Shown one piece after another: positions 1-12,079 of a DNA stretch of 64,000 nucleotides. The notes below the pieces were generated by a model. The model did not search any database and was not told where the DNA came from. It saw only the letters and a list, made by a program, of their open reading frames with translations. The number at the start of each line of letters is the position of its first letter. The first letter of the stretch is position 1. The stretch is from NCBI RefSeq assembly GCF_051020985.1, contig NC_135001.1, positions 12,951,896-13,015,895 of the forward strand. Direction: 5' to 3'. The translations under genes and the position numbers were made by a program. The DNA comes from Nomia melanderi (lineage: Eukaryota; Arthropoda; Insecta; Hymenoptera; Halictidae).

Positions 1-1624
1 TTTAAGATACAAATAATAATGATATTAAATATTTATTTGAAAACATATTTATTTTGAATGATTGCATTCAGAAACATTGTTGTACAATATTTGCAATGCA
101 CGGGATATATCCACGGCACAACTATCTTAGCAAGCTGCTTGCCATTTAGAAAGTCCACAATATTAACAACATAATGCAGTCGCATGGACATCGCATAACA
201 GGACAAAGCAATTGGAAATTCTGTTTGTCGTCCCTGTACACGAGAAGATGGCTTAAGGGATACGGTACGCGAGATCTGGAATTAGGGATAGAGGAACGAA
301 CAGAATGTTCAGACACGCCTCTTCTGAATATTAATCACTTTTTACATTGTTACAGAAGGTTAATCGTTTGTACACAACACTCTAAATTGATCCCTTGTGT
401 TCTACATCACGTTGTTTCTATTGTTTTGCCACGTTTATTATAGATACGTTAAGTCTATTCAAATAACATATAGTAAACATCTATATTATGTACAATTGTT
501 AGAGATATATGTACAACTTAAAAGTGAAATTTCATTTACATTCACATAAAAAAAACCGTTATATTTGATCCATAATGGTGTATTTAATAAAATTGTACTT
601 TAAAGAACCTTCAGGGTGTAAAGGGTTAATTAAAATAGTTTATTACTGTATGTCATTCAAATTTCTATTCGCTACTTCTTATTTTTTGTTCCTTGGGAAA
701 TACACTTCACTTCAGTATCTTGATTCTGTTGTTTTAATACCATTATTCGATTCCAAGATGCAATCATCTTATCCTAATGATTTCACTTATGATTGTATTC
801 TAATTTCAACAGGAACAATGTTACAGATCGTCCCAGTCGTTAGATACACCCTGTACACATATACCTACTAAAAATATACACGTATGAAAATCTACGATTT
901 TCCTTTTACACGGAAACCTAACAAATCTGTTTTCGATGGGTTCGATTCCACTGTAAACGTTTTTACACGATTTGATATCGTTCACCAGGGAAAAGAAACG
1001 TAGTCGCTTTCTTCGACTCGCGCTTCTCGAGTCTGTTTCTGTCAACTTCCATTTCCCTTTGTGAAAAGCACACGACAAAGTATTCCGGTCAGCCGAAGTT
1101 TTCACGTGTTTCCGTTATTGCATCCAACGAACGGCAGAACTGTATAGCGGAAAAGAAAACGGCAGAGTGATCGAGCCGCACGACCGACACGGAGAACGCA
1201 AAGCCGGCGCTTGTAAAGCGACTGTGAAAGCCGCTGGAAAACCGATAATGAATTTTTGAGTTTCGTGTTCCCAGCTCACTTTCTTCCGAATATTGAACTG
1301 GAATTTTGGAAAAGATTCTACGTTTGTGCCTTCACCGTTAGAACGTCGCTCGAGGCTAATGTAAGGCTCTTCATTTTTGTTCTCGCACATCTGTATAATG
1401 TGCTATGATGCAAATATTAACTTGTTAACTGTGGAATATAGATTGAAAGATCCCTCATTGCACGCGCAATAAAATCGAACAATAAAGTGTATACTTGTCA
1501 AAGGCAGGACAAATGTACCTATGATACAATCTAGCGATAAACTAAAGCAAAACGAAGAAGAATTACATGTTCATTTTAAAAAATAAATAATTCATCGTTG
1601 AAAAAATTAGTAGCATTTTCCGTT
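1..1624. other. Noncoding DNA upstream of first visible PDE7 exon
   Basis: No exon with convincing splice sites or protein-like composition is visible. Short open frames such as 174-443 have no recognisable content. Positions about 960-1340 are CpG-richer than the surroundings and could be a conserved regulatory block or a cryptic first exon. A TACACCCTGTACA-like sequence near 846, the reverse complement of TGTACAGGGTGTA, resembles the end of an insect DNA transposon. This stretch is probably an intron of the PDE7 gene or its 5' flank. Confidence 0.5.
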
Positions 1625-1849
1625 TTAACACTAGAACTGCCAGATAGGTCAGAATAACCCATTCTTGATTTCTTCTTTTATAATTACTGGAAAGGTACAA
1701 ATGCCTCTCTGAGGAATCGTTAAAGAAGCTGATTCAGTGATGCCTACACTGGAATGTAACGCAATTGAAATCTTAATGAAGAGAGAATTATATGTTTTAT
1801 AATGAAATTTGGAAAAGTTAGTTTAAGTTCTTGGTAGTTCTAGTGTTGA
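1625..1849. mobile_element. Family A short inverted-repeat element, copy 1
   Basis: The left end TTAACACTAGAACTGCCAG is mirrored by the right end, which reads TTGGTAGTTCTAGTGTTGA. The terminal inverted repeats (TIRs) are therefore about 17 bp, and the TTAA at the right end has mutated to TTGA. The element is about 225 bp and has no open frame. A second copy at 61865-62093 shares internal sequence, including a GGTCRGAATRACCCATTC segment and a CCTCTCTGAGGAAT segment. TTAA-type ends suggest a piggyBac-like non-autonomous element (inference). Confidence 0.8.
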
Positions 1850-1920
1850 AACGATGTGCATCCTCGTCGAACGCCGTTAACTGGTTAAATTTCAAAAATT
1901 GATGAAATTTAAGTGCAGTG

Positions 1921-2040
1921 TTTAACTCTTTAGTTATTATTGGCTTATACCGGTGTTAATATTATTTCGGTTTTAACTTCCAGGCTTCATACCGGTATTA
2001 ACACTAAATATACCGCGACCGGTCCAATAACCAGAATTAA
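1921..2040. repeat. Possible short foldback between MITE copies
   Basis: Inside this 120-bp stretch a TACCGGTGTTAATATTA segment is followed about 55 bp later by TACCGGTATTAACACTA. The outer parts, TTAACTCTTTAGTTATTATTGG and CCAATAACCAGAATTAA, are imperfect inverted copies. It sits directly against the next TTAA-ended element. It may be the remnant of another short inverted-repeat element. Confidence 0.4.
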
Positions 2041-2285
2041 CCCTTAACTAACCAATGCCGTCATATAACCTGCATTGTACTTTTACTTACTGGATTAAAT
2101 GCCGCGTATATGACGACAAAAATCATTTTATTATTTTTCTCACTGTCATTGTTGTAATATTTACAATTAACACGTTCAGTATTGTGCTAGGTCACTCCTG
2201 TGAAATTGTTTTCGCTTGTTATCTATGTTACGGTATTTTTTGGCGATAAGTCAACTTGAAATGCTTCCGGTCCGTTAAGGATTAA
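2037..2285. mobile_element. Family E TTAACCCTT-ended MITE, copy 1
   Basis: The left end is TTAACCCTTAACTAACC. The right end, read on the other strand, is TTAATCCTTAACGGACC, so 14 of 17 positions match. The element is about 249 bp. A TTAA target duplication followed by CCC/GGG is the usual form of piggyBac termini (family knowledge). There is no transposase open frame. Confidence 0.65.
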
Positions 2286-2499
2286 AGTTTGATTTAAAAT
2301 TCTGCGTTTTCTTTCAACCATTTATCTCTACCGATTTTTGTGTTGTCGAATTAATAAATTTTTCAACTTTTGTCTTCCGTTTTGCTAATGTGTCCACTAA
2401 GAAAAATTGATCGTATAACTTGTTTACCTTTATTGTATAACCAATTATTTGATTGGTTACGGTAAAAATAGTTTATACAAAGTGCCTGTACATCTAGTG

Positions 2500-2764
2500 T
2501 TAACACATTGTTGACCGGTCATGAGTTAACTTATGTTTCCGCTTGTGTTAGCCATTTGAAACGCAGGGCAATATAGAATATCGCAAAAGCAAAATATTCG
2601 AAGTTATATGAAAGATATATCCACAGTTTCGTTTCAATTGATTCTGCATAAATAAAGTATATTCAAGCTTATTTCGATTGTTTCACTTTCATTTCTAATT
2701 ACGGAATAATAACCAGTGACGTGGGATAGCTTCCATGTAAAATTGCTGGTCAACAAAGTGTTAA
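2500..2764. mobile_element. Family D TTAACACATTG-ended MITE
   Basis: The left end TTAACACATTGTTGACCGG matches the reverse complement of the right end, TTAACACTTTGTTGACCAG, at 17 of 19 positions. TTAA is present at both ends and the length is about 265 bp. The TIR resembles family C (TTAACACGTTGACTGCC), so D may be a related family. Confidence 0.75.
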
Positions 2765-4497
2765 GTCCCTGGTTGCAAGTAGATATCGAAGAGTTACCGA
2801 AAAGGTAAGGTTTCGCAACGATATTAGAGTTATTTCATGGCTACGTAGCCTCAGTGACCATGCATTTTGGCAAGTTTTGAGAAACCTTCGACCTAATGAG
2901 CAGGCTTCCTGTCACCTTCGCGAAGATACCTTGGCCATTTCGTAGGCGTATCGCGATGCTGGTAACTGTCTCCGTATCAGAGCGGTACCTGGGGAACCTC
3001 GGAGAATGGATGCGAATCCAGGTCGCCCCATTTTGTAATTGGCAATCGGCCTGATCCGCTAGTGAAAAGTCTGCCAGCGAGTTTCAGTTGTCGAACGCTG
3101 CCAGGTCGATCCATCGGTTGTCGGGTCGCGTTTGCCCAGACTTTGCACAATTCCCTGTTCATTCCCGTCCCTTCCTTTTTTTTTGTTCCCCTCCCCTTGT
3201 CCGATCTTTTTGCTCATTTCCCATTGTCCGGGCACATTCAGCCCCGCGTTCATGAATGCCCGAACAATTTTCTCTTCGTTTACGATTCATCAATGTCTAT
3301 CTGAGCGAAGCAAATTTCAGTCAAAACGCGACATTGATTTGCGCACGGACACTGTTCGAAGTTTTCGATTCCGCGGATGATAGGGACGAAATGAAGATTT
3401 AACGACGTGTGCGTATGGCCCTTTGAAATGATGACCATCGGAACATCACTTTTGGAGGCCTATAAGTTAGTTAATGCACCGTATCAATATGCTGTACAAA
3501 AAACTTTTATACGAGATGGCTGCGTAGCGAAATGACGAATTAATACAATTCTACAGAGAAAAGCACATCGAGCTACATAAACAGTAAAGTTGACTGCGTA
3601 AATAGTTAAGAAAACAAGGTTAATGCACCCTCAAGCGACGTATAAGGTTTCATACAAGGTTTCATATAATGTTTCTAGATGACTTGCAGAATCAACGCGA
3701 ATGCTTACTTTTTAGTGTGTAGAATTGTAACAGTTCGATTTTCGTGACTTACATATATTATGTAAAAGTGTCGTCAACATAAAAGAATTATTAATATATA
3801 ATTGTGGCACACAAATGCGCGCACGTCTATTGTTTCCGCACATATACATGGCTAACGTCGCATACACATTCAACAGTTTTCTAAATACAAATTACACGGA
3901 AACATTCCTTTTACTTCAAGATTCGAGATTTTAAATGCAAGATAAAGGTCTTATTATCACTAGATTTGTAGTCACCAGTTGTAGATATATTTTATTGTAG
4001 ATATTGTTTTCGAAAAAATGGATATTTTCTATACAGACTAATATATCGTGAAGGAAATGAATTGTAATATTTATTTTAATATATAATTCTACTAAAATTA
4101 TTTTACAGAAACGTTCTCTGTCGTTTGATTTAACAACCCGCACGAACATTTTTCGGTGCCTGTACAATACATTACTACTTTTCTTTCCGAAAAGCCTGTT
4201 CACTACAGAAAGTAGGAAAGATAGAAATGAGTTGCTAATAGGATCGCTAAAGCGTGACGCTGAGGAGATAACACTGCACATTAGTTCCATTGCCTTGAAG
4301 AAATTCAAGACTTCCAATTACCCGACATCTTGACCTGAAGTCTTAAAATAAAAAAGTAGAAACCTGTTTCACTTTTTACTCTTTATTTCCCTTAAAAAAA
4401 AAGCACACTCGACACTGTATTCCATTTTATTGAATTATAAAGAATTGAAAATTGTACAATAATAAAATTTCACTGAGAATTTCTTTTATTGTTGCAG
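2765..4497. other. Noncoding, with CpG-rich block 2.8-3.4 kb
   Basis: Positions about 2800-3420 have clearly higher GC and CpG content than the flanks. The block could be a promoter, a noncoding first exon of the PDE7 transcript or an enhancer. I could not find a start codon whose frame runs to a consensus donor and joins the exon at 4498. A small tandem array of a 12-13 bp unit (AAGGTTTCATA-like, three copies) lies at about 3647-3682. The rest is AT-rich and unremarkable. Confidence 0.4.
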
Positions 4498-4561
4498 AGG
4501 AGGACTGCGGAGATAACGGTGGATAATGAGGAACAGAATGCGGTGTTCATCCGTATTTCCG
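4498..4561 (+). CDS. PDE7-type phosphodiesterase, first visible exon (RRTA pseudosubstrate motif)
   Basis: This exon is 64 nt, with acceptor TTTTATTGTTGCAG before it and donor G|GTGAGT after it. It encodes 21 codons plus one base and begins R-R-T-A-E-I, ending V-F-I-R-I-S. It lines up with the mammalian PDE7A segment that begins RRGAIS and ends ALYIRM, where RRGAI motifs act as pseudosubstrates binding the PKA catalytic subunit (established for PDE7A1). I number residues from here, so RRTA is 1-4. The exon starts in phase 0, so coding sequence must lie upstream. That start exon was not found. Confidence 0.85.
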
Positions 4562-7063
4562 GTGAGTTCGTCACACATCATATTGAGAACTGAATGAAAC
4601 TTTTACGAGAAATTAATACTGTCTTCCATAGTTGTTGTTTAGTTTGTCGAGGAATATTCAGATTCCGAATATACCCAAGAAATAAAATACGTAAGGTACT
4701 GATACCGATAAATTTATCAAATTGCCGGCTTCTAGGAAACACATTCTTTCAAACAAAGTACAGTAGATAATTACGATTTCTCCATTAATACAATGAACTA
4801 TATAATCGTCATACAATGAATATGATTGTAATCTGCTCGTTGGTATTTAGTTTTATTAAAAGATCAAACATTTGTTTAATTCCTAATGACTTATTTATAT
4901 AGAGATTCGCAGTGTTCGGCCAATTCATGAGAAAGAACAATAACATTAGATAATATCGATAAACATAATATGCTTTCAGAAAATTTCAATTTGCATCCTC
5001 AGCGTTTATGTAAAGGTATATACAAGAATCATAAAAATTGGTTTTAGAATTCATTAGCATTTCTGTTTTTATACAATATAGAAATTACAAAGTAAAATCG
5101 TATTATCGTTTCCCTGAAAACAATCAATACACATCAAACGACTTTTTCTCCAAAGAATACCTATGAAAAATAAATGTGTCGTGTAAATAGATCGTGAGAT
5201 CTGAATGAACGCTGTTTTAGAGAATGAAGTGCGTCTACGGCGTTTCTTCTCGACTGAAACAATTCCGGTAATCCCTTGTTGAAATAAAAGAAAATGGATT
5301 AATGCATATCGGCATTTGCTCTGCAAAGAATAAAATTTAAATGGTCGGCAACTGGGCTATAACGGTATCGTTATTCAAGACCTGCGAGCCAACAATAAAC
5401 GCGAGTCAAGCCTTTTACTGTAATAAAATCTAGTCAAGTATTTCTCCTTTAATTAACGTCCCGAATGATGAACAAAATAAACGTAATTACGTGGACCATT
5501 CTTTCCTGTAAAGTAAATCTGTTTGCAATTTACAACACTCGCGAATCGCGTACGATCGTTTGTGTACAAAGTATTATTGGTGTACTAAATATTTGTTACT
5601 TCTTTTAAATACTGTTCTATTCGTCTTTGGCTATACATATTCGGGTAAAATTTACATGATAAACGGTAATAATGATTACACAATAAAAATACAATATTGT
5701 ATATAGAAAAATATTTAAATATAACCTTCCTTTTATCGTTCTTGGTTGCACACAACCCCTTTTCATTGAAAATTCCTCTCCCCTTCTACCCTCGAATACG
5801 AGCATTAGATCCAACCTCATTACTCTGCAAGTTTTCTTGCTATCGGAATTTTATTATAGTATATTTAATAAGCTCCGTTGAATTTTAAAGAACTTGACGT
5901 ACAGTCGAAAAACCGATGACCAATTAATAGTGAAACAAGAGTCCCTGAGAACGTACAACTAGAACGTTTTACATAATCGACTCTAACTGGTATACACACA
6001 TCGCGAACACGATTATTGATGGATTCAACGTTTGAACAGTAAAATCGGTTGTCAAGTCAAATTTAGCACGTGAATTAACGTCGGAACGGATTGACATATT
6101 CGAAGAAAGTAATCAAAATGAATGAACAATCAAGGACAGTGCGATTGCGCCGTTGCTTGTCCCGTCTGATTCGATTAGGGAAAGCGCACGGCGTAGAAAG
6201 CGGAATGATAATCGCGGAAAACGGTGTGTTTTCCACGGCATCAGCGATAAACGATAAACGGACCCTCGTGTTTTCTATATATATCTTGACGAATGAAACC
6301 TTTCTATCCGATAGACTGTCAAACGCGGAGCCGTATACGTATACACGTATATTCATTGAGGAAACTTTGCATAGATTATACGCAACATTTGAAATTCACC
6401 ACGATAAGGGGATACGTTTCTTTTATCGCTAAATCTTTTCACTTGGCGTCACTGAACTTTTAGAAAGAAATACATATAAACGTAGAAAAGTAGGTAGATT
6501 ATAGAAATTCCTTTTCTCATGGCTATAGTTGATGATGTTATGCTTATTTACTTATTCTCGAAAGTTTCTCGAAACGAATGCATAGCTTTTTAAATTTCTA
6601 TATTTAAGATTATGATGTGAACGTTTGAAATTCGCTGTTTCTGAGATAATACAGACAAATGAGAGTTTCAGTTGCCTATTCGAAAAATTAATTTATTATT
6701 GTACATTTTTAATTAACACGTCCACTTTCAGAGTCCTAGCTTCGAACTCGTTCTGAGTGGTGATTGACGTGTCATAAACCTTCAGATGCTATACAACAGT
6801 CAAATGTGTCCGTTGAGTGCACACCACTCGTAGGCTCATTAACGTTGCAATTCACTTCATACCGCGTTTCAACCAGACAATAGTGCAACTTTGTAAAAAA
6901 TTGCGAATTGTTATTTGTCAAATATTCCACTAATGTGAGTATGTTTGTATGATGAATGTTTCAATTGCAGAAGGCCATCTTTATTTTTAACCTATTCGCG
7001 TGGCATTCGTTTTATATATATTATCCTGTTTCCCCTCTGATGAACTTTTATATACAGAATAGA

Positions 7064-7380
7064 GCAAATACAGGGTGTAACACGTGGAACCCACTTCGAG
7101 AGTGAATAGAGCGCACAAAAGCAATTAAAAAAGTTCGTATGAACACAAGTTCTATCTGACCTTGGTCGAAAATTATAACCATTTTTCTGTGTCCGATTTT
7201 ACTTGAAACACTGAAATTTCTGAAAAAGCACGCACGCTGCAACAAAATGTTTCTCAGGCAAACGTTGTGTCGTTGCGAGAGACACGTGCTGTGCTTTTAC
7301 ATATTTAACTTTAAGATGACCTTGAAATGCCTTGCGAAGGCTATATTAATATTTTTAAATGGAACCCCGTATTTTTTATT
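7064..7380 (+). repeat. Putative DNA-transposon remnant with ACAGGGTGT end
   Basis: It begins ATACAGGGTGTAACACGTGG, a common form of insect DNA-transposon end. It closes with TTTTTAAATGGAACCCCGTAT. The closing sequence recurs in reverse orientation near 51750 as TTTTTAAATGGAACTCCATAT, where the far end also carries a TATAGGGTGTATA-like sequence. No intact transposase is visible. The boundaries are approximate. Confidence 0.45.
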
Positions 7381-10300
7381 ATATATTTTGATTTTACATA
7401 TTATATATTATATATTAAATATTACATTTATTTTGATATGTAATAGAAAATACTTTATTTTATATTTCTATATATAATAAAAAATATTTTATTTCATATT
7501 GGGTACCGCTACCATCTATGTTTGTATAAAAAGGCTGTAAAGTTCAGTATACAGCAATATTGAATGCAATGTTACATATCTTGTAACGCACCACGAGTCA
7601 AACTCGTTATTCTCAACGAAGGAGTTAATAATATGGTAATCCTCGTTTGGCATACTTCAATGACTTCCAAGGAGGAAATGAAAACAATTTTTTTTCAAAG
7701 CCGCGGTACTTTTTACAGGAAAGCACTCTGCAAAATCTTCCTTTTTTGCTACACATTGCAGTGTATAAAAAACGCGTTCGGTATGCGCATATAATGACCA
7801 ACGCATTACGTTCAACGCGAAAAAAATGATTCACCTCTCGTACAATGTTAGAATCACTGTTCAGATTACAATATAACATGACATGCAATCTTAAGAGATA
7901 AATAAAGATAAACATTCAGACATAGTACACAGAAGCTAACACAATCAATCTAATTCATGTATTTACGTATATTATACTATGTTTTTCTTTAATTCTAACA
8001 TTCAACTGTAAATACAATCAACTAGTTCAAGCAAGAAAGTAATTTTCTTTTTTTTCCTGTTATCAACCTGTTATCACTCATGCAAAGTTATCGCGACGGT
8101 ACGAGGTATTCACGACGTTCGTTAGAATTATCCGTGCGTGTTCATTAATAATGTACATATATATTTTCAAATGTGAAGACTATATATTCCACGTATCATA
8201 GTTAGTGCATTTACAAATATTATGTAACTAAATATTGATTGCAACCAGAATTAACCGGAGTAGATAATTCACTGGGAAGTTACCATAATAAACATTACTA
8301 GTAATGGAATGGCGTGACACTTTTATGTTTCCTCCATGGAAACAGATCTAATATGGCCCACTGTAAACACGGGATTCGTTCGTTCCACTTGCAATTGTAC
8401 AAATTTTATGGCACAGCCATATTGCGTACCAGCACGATTACGTTGTAGGAACGCTGCAACATCACCGCACATGTTATGACTATCGTTCAAATTGTGCCCA
8501 TGTTTCAACGGTCGCATCAGAATTGTAATACTCGTGTAATCAGTCGTAAATATTTGTGGGCTCTTTCAATCGTCGTGCTGCCTTCATTTGAAATAATCTT
8601 GAAACTTTTCGTGATCAGTTCTGACTATTTCCGTTAAACGAAAAGAGAACTAGAAGAAAAGTAATTAGAATAAATAATATTCGATTCTGACACTCTTTAC
8701 ATTTTATAACAAAATGTCTCCTGCAAACGAATTTTCTTTTCGGAAGACACACTTGTACTTACATACATCTTCTACACAGCAATGCAATATGCTCAAGTAA
8801 ATGAAGTAAGTTAATAGATACTGTAATTAACGAAAGTTTACGATGTTCTAATCTTTTTCTAATTGCAACAATTGAATGATTGTATTTTTAATGCTGTTTA
8901 ATGGCCACTTTTGATTACAAAATAAGACCAAAAAATAAGTTTTTAACATTTGAAGTAAAGTGACTGTTAGAAACTAATCATATAATAAAAACAACATTTT
9001 TGTTGATCATAAATAATCAAAGGGCCACGTGAGGCTTAATTATACAAATCAACAAAGAAAGGAACACGCTAAAATAATCTTATCTAATATTTATGAACTT
9101 TTAGTAGAAAGTGGTTCTTAAGGGTGAAAAACATGGTTGAATACTTTGCATGACACTGGATTTGGAAGAATGATGTAAATTGTAAAACTATTAAGTATAT
9201 GTTTGAATAAGATTCTTGAAAAATCATTTATTTGAATAATAAGTAAATGTATTATGATAATCGTTTTAATCTGAAAAGAGAAATCATACCAGTCTTCCAT
9301 CTTCTACTCGAGCATCCATGTACAATTAAGAGTGAGTATCGCTCGGCTGTTCTGTATGCTTCGTCACCGATTCTATCGTGGAAACCAGCCAGCCGTAAAT
9401 AATTGCGCACTCTGACCTCTTGACGATGATCAACGTGTGTTCATCCTTATGGCCATCGTGGGAGCCTTAGAAGTACTGCATTGTACCATAAATTTACATC
9501 GTGTTTTCCAAAATAAAACTACTTTATGATACCATTTCATCAAAGTCCTATTAGATTTTATTTACATCTTATTTATTAGTTACTAGCTTTGACTTTTCAC
9601 CGCAACATCCTGTTGCAGGATTATTCATTTCAAGTGAAAATTTTGAAACTTTCAGCTTCCATCATAAACCACACGAATATTTGCAACAACGTTAGGAATG
9701 TTAAAGGCTAGATTGAATACGAAGAACGACGAATATCACAAATGTTCACTCTCTTTTTAAGATAAGTTTACTTAAATTTCAATCTAAAATCAAAAATCTG
9801 ATGATATGATCTTATAGTTTAGAAATTTTGTTCGGATAAAAGTGCCAAGGACTTGTAATACAACTTAATGTTTCAGAGAGGTACATATTATTTGCATACG
9901 ATTTTATTTCAAAATTATTTAAAACGACTGATGCTCCTTTGAACTTCTTTGAAGAAATATTCTATTTTTGGAAAAATACTGCAAATTTGTGACACAATTC
10001 AACAACTGCTTTCATAATCGTGACAAACAGTTTTCAACATTGCTTCACTGGAAACGTAGGGTCGCCCTATTGATTTCTTCCGTTTAACCCAGATGCGGTT
10101 TCGCGTTTATATCAAAGGATTAGGACAGGCTTACCGCTGATAGGGTATAATATAAAGGATTCACTCTTCATCCGTATGGCTACGGTACTCTAAATCTCCG
10201 TATTATTGAAAAATAAATCAGCAATTTTTAGAAGTTCCTGAATGTACGAATATTTTCCTTCTGCATATCTAATTACTCAGCAAAGTAACTATCCACATTA

Positions 10301-10639
10301 ATATCTTTTTTTACATTATTATAATTATTATATTGCAGATTTTATTGGAAATACAGATTTGTAAGAACCAATTCACAAAAGTAGATTGTGAATAGAAATG
10401 TTAATTTTTCATTTAAAATTATAAATCTTATAATTGTAAGAAAAATTATATATTTAAATAAAATTGTGTTTATGTATTATATAAGCATATAATTTTAAGT
10501 AAAATTTCTCATATGTTTGCGTATATTATCTGTGAATATGTAAGGTCCCACAGTCTTATCGTGTAATTATTTCTTATCGTATACAATGTGTCGTGTATAA
10601 ACATACACTATTTACGTTTCTCTATTTAATTCCGAGCAA

Positions 10640-11300
10640 AATTATTGAATTATTCACATTGATCTCTCCCAATTTTTCATGAAACTCCAATTTCCTTCTT
10701 CTTTTTCTTCTTTCATTTTTCACTGTTTTTGCTTTTCTCTTTTTTTGGCCGCTTATTCCCTCTTCCATTTTTCACACTGTTGCCTCCGTACACTCCCCAC
10801 TTACGCCTCTATTTCTTATCTTCGGCTTCCTCTTCCTTAAGCTCCAACCCTTTCTTCCCTTCAGCATTTCCACATTCCTCCTTATCGTTTCTTTCCCTCC
10901 AACTTCTCCTTAGTTTTTTTCACTCTCCCATTTCCCCCGTTATCTAGCCTTTGTCATTACTTAAGTACGTTCAAACCTTCATTCCCTCCTTTCTTTTTGC
11001 TGTCTTTTGTTTAGAGATTCCACTTCCCTTCCTTAATCACTCACAGGTGTCACTCTTTGGCCTTTACTCTATTGCTTTCACAGATGTCACTTCCACCCGA
11101 CTTCTCGTCTAATCCCCCAGCTTCTTGGTAGCCATTTTTTTCTTTTTCTATCGGAGCACCTGCTCACTCCTCCACTTCTTTATCTTTATCGGTTGACTCA
11201 TCTCACTTTCTAATCGTCTTCCTTCCCAATTCCTCTTTGCTTCAGCCCCTGTTTTCCTGTTTCTAACACTGCCGATAGTGTCTCTCTTTATCCACGGCTT
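10640..11300 (+). repeat. Pyrimidine-rich strand-asymmetric tract
   Basis: For about 600 bp the plus strand is dominated by T and C, as short TTCTTC, TTTTTC and CTTCC runs with few purines. The open frame inside it (10729-10947) is only Leu/Ser/Phe/Pro low-complexity sequence, as expected from the base bias, and I do not call it a gene. The tract may be a degraded microsatellite or structured intronic DNA. It does not border a recognised exon. Confidence 0.65.
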
Positions 11301-11854
11301 CAGATATCAAAACTGTTCGACCAGGAATTGATTTCGAAGTACATAATTATTTGAATAAGTTGGTATTGACCCTTCGCGAATCGAAGTTCGTAGTTTTTCA
11401 CTTCAGTTTGATAAAACAATCGTGCGATAATATTTAAAAAGAAAGCCGCATGTATAATCTAAAAAAATACAACTTTTTCGTGTTCATCGAATGATGACTA
11501 TACTTGCTTTTAATAGTATTTCAGTACATGAAGTATCATCGTATCATAATCTAAAGCATAACATGAAATATAATGCACAGTAAGACACTTCTTAAGGATA
11601 AAACAAATTTTCGAATATATTGATAGTGTAGTACAAGAACCCATAACATTTGCTCAAATAAACCTTTAGTACGAGTGCATTTGCATGCAACCAAGAAAAC
11701 ACATAACTCAAAGTCTTCTAGACTCAGTCTAAAAAATGTAAACGAAATCTGTTCGAGACAGAGCCTATTTTCAATAGTATTGTTTAAACGCATCACTATT
11801 TTTGAATATACCGTTTTAAAAATATCTCGCAGCTAATCGCACAGGACTCTATCT

Positions 11855-12077
11855 TTAACGCTAGGTTTGCGGAACGCCTCGATTTGACACATATTGAATT
11901 TTATAGACGTTATTTAGTAAACGTTTATATAGATTTTGGTTAATATAATTACACGAATATCTATTCCAATTGTCTATTTTTAAACCATTCATTTCCAAAA
12001 TGTCATTGAACGAACATGAATTTTTCTAAGAATGATGACATAATCTATACAACAAATGTCTGTAAATCTAGTGTTAA
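11855..12077. mobile_element. Family B TTAA-ended MITE, copy 1
   Basis: The left end is TTAACGCTAGGTTTGCGGA. The right end read on the other strand is TTAACACTAGATTTACAGA, so about 15 of 19 positions match, and TTAA is present on both sides. The element is 223 bp. It matches copy 2 at 16730-16956 along most of its length, for example a CAATTGTCTA-TTTTAAACC segment followed by ATTTCCAAAATGT. Confidence 0.85.
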
Positions 12078-12079
12078 AT

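Noticed and set aside
3062..3380. Overlapping open frames as the missing PDE7 start exon
   Set aside because: None has an ATG whose frame reaches a consensus donor in the phase needed to join 4498, and the peptide shows no PDE7 N-terminal similarity.
7247..7477. Open frame of 76 codons at 7.2-7.5 kb
   Set aside because: The second half is AT-rich low-complexity sequence (Ile/Tyr/Phe) within a probable transposon remnant.
10729..10947. Open frame of 72 codons rich in Leu, Ser, Phe and Pro
   Set aside because: It follows directly from the pyrimidine-rich tract. There is no domain or splice evidence.
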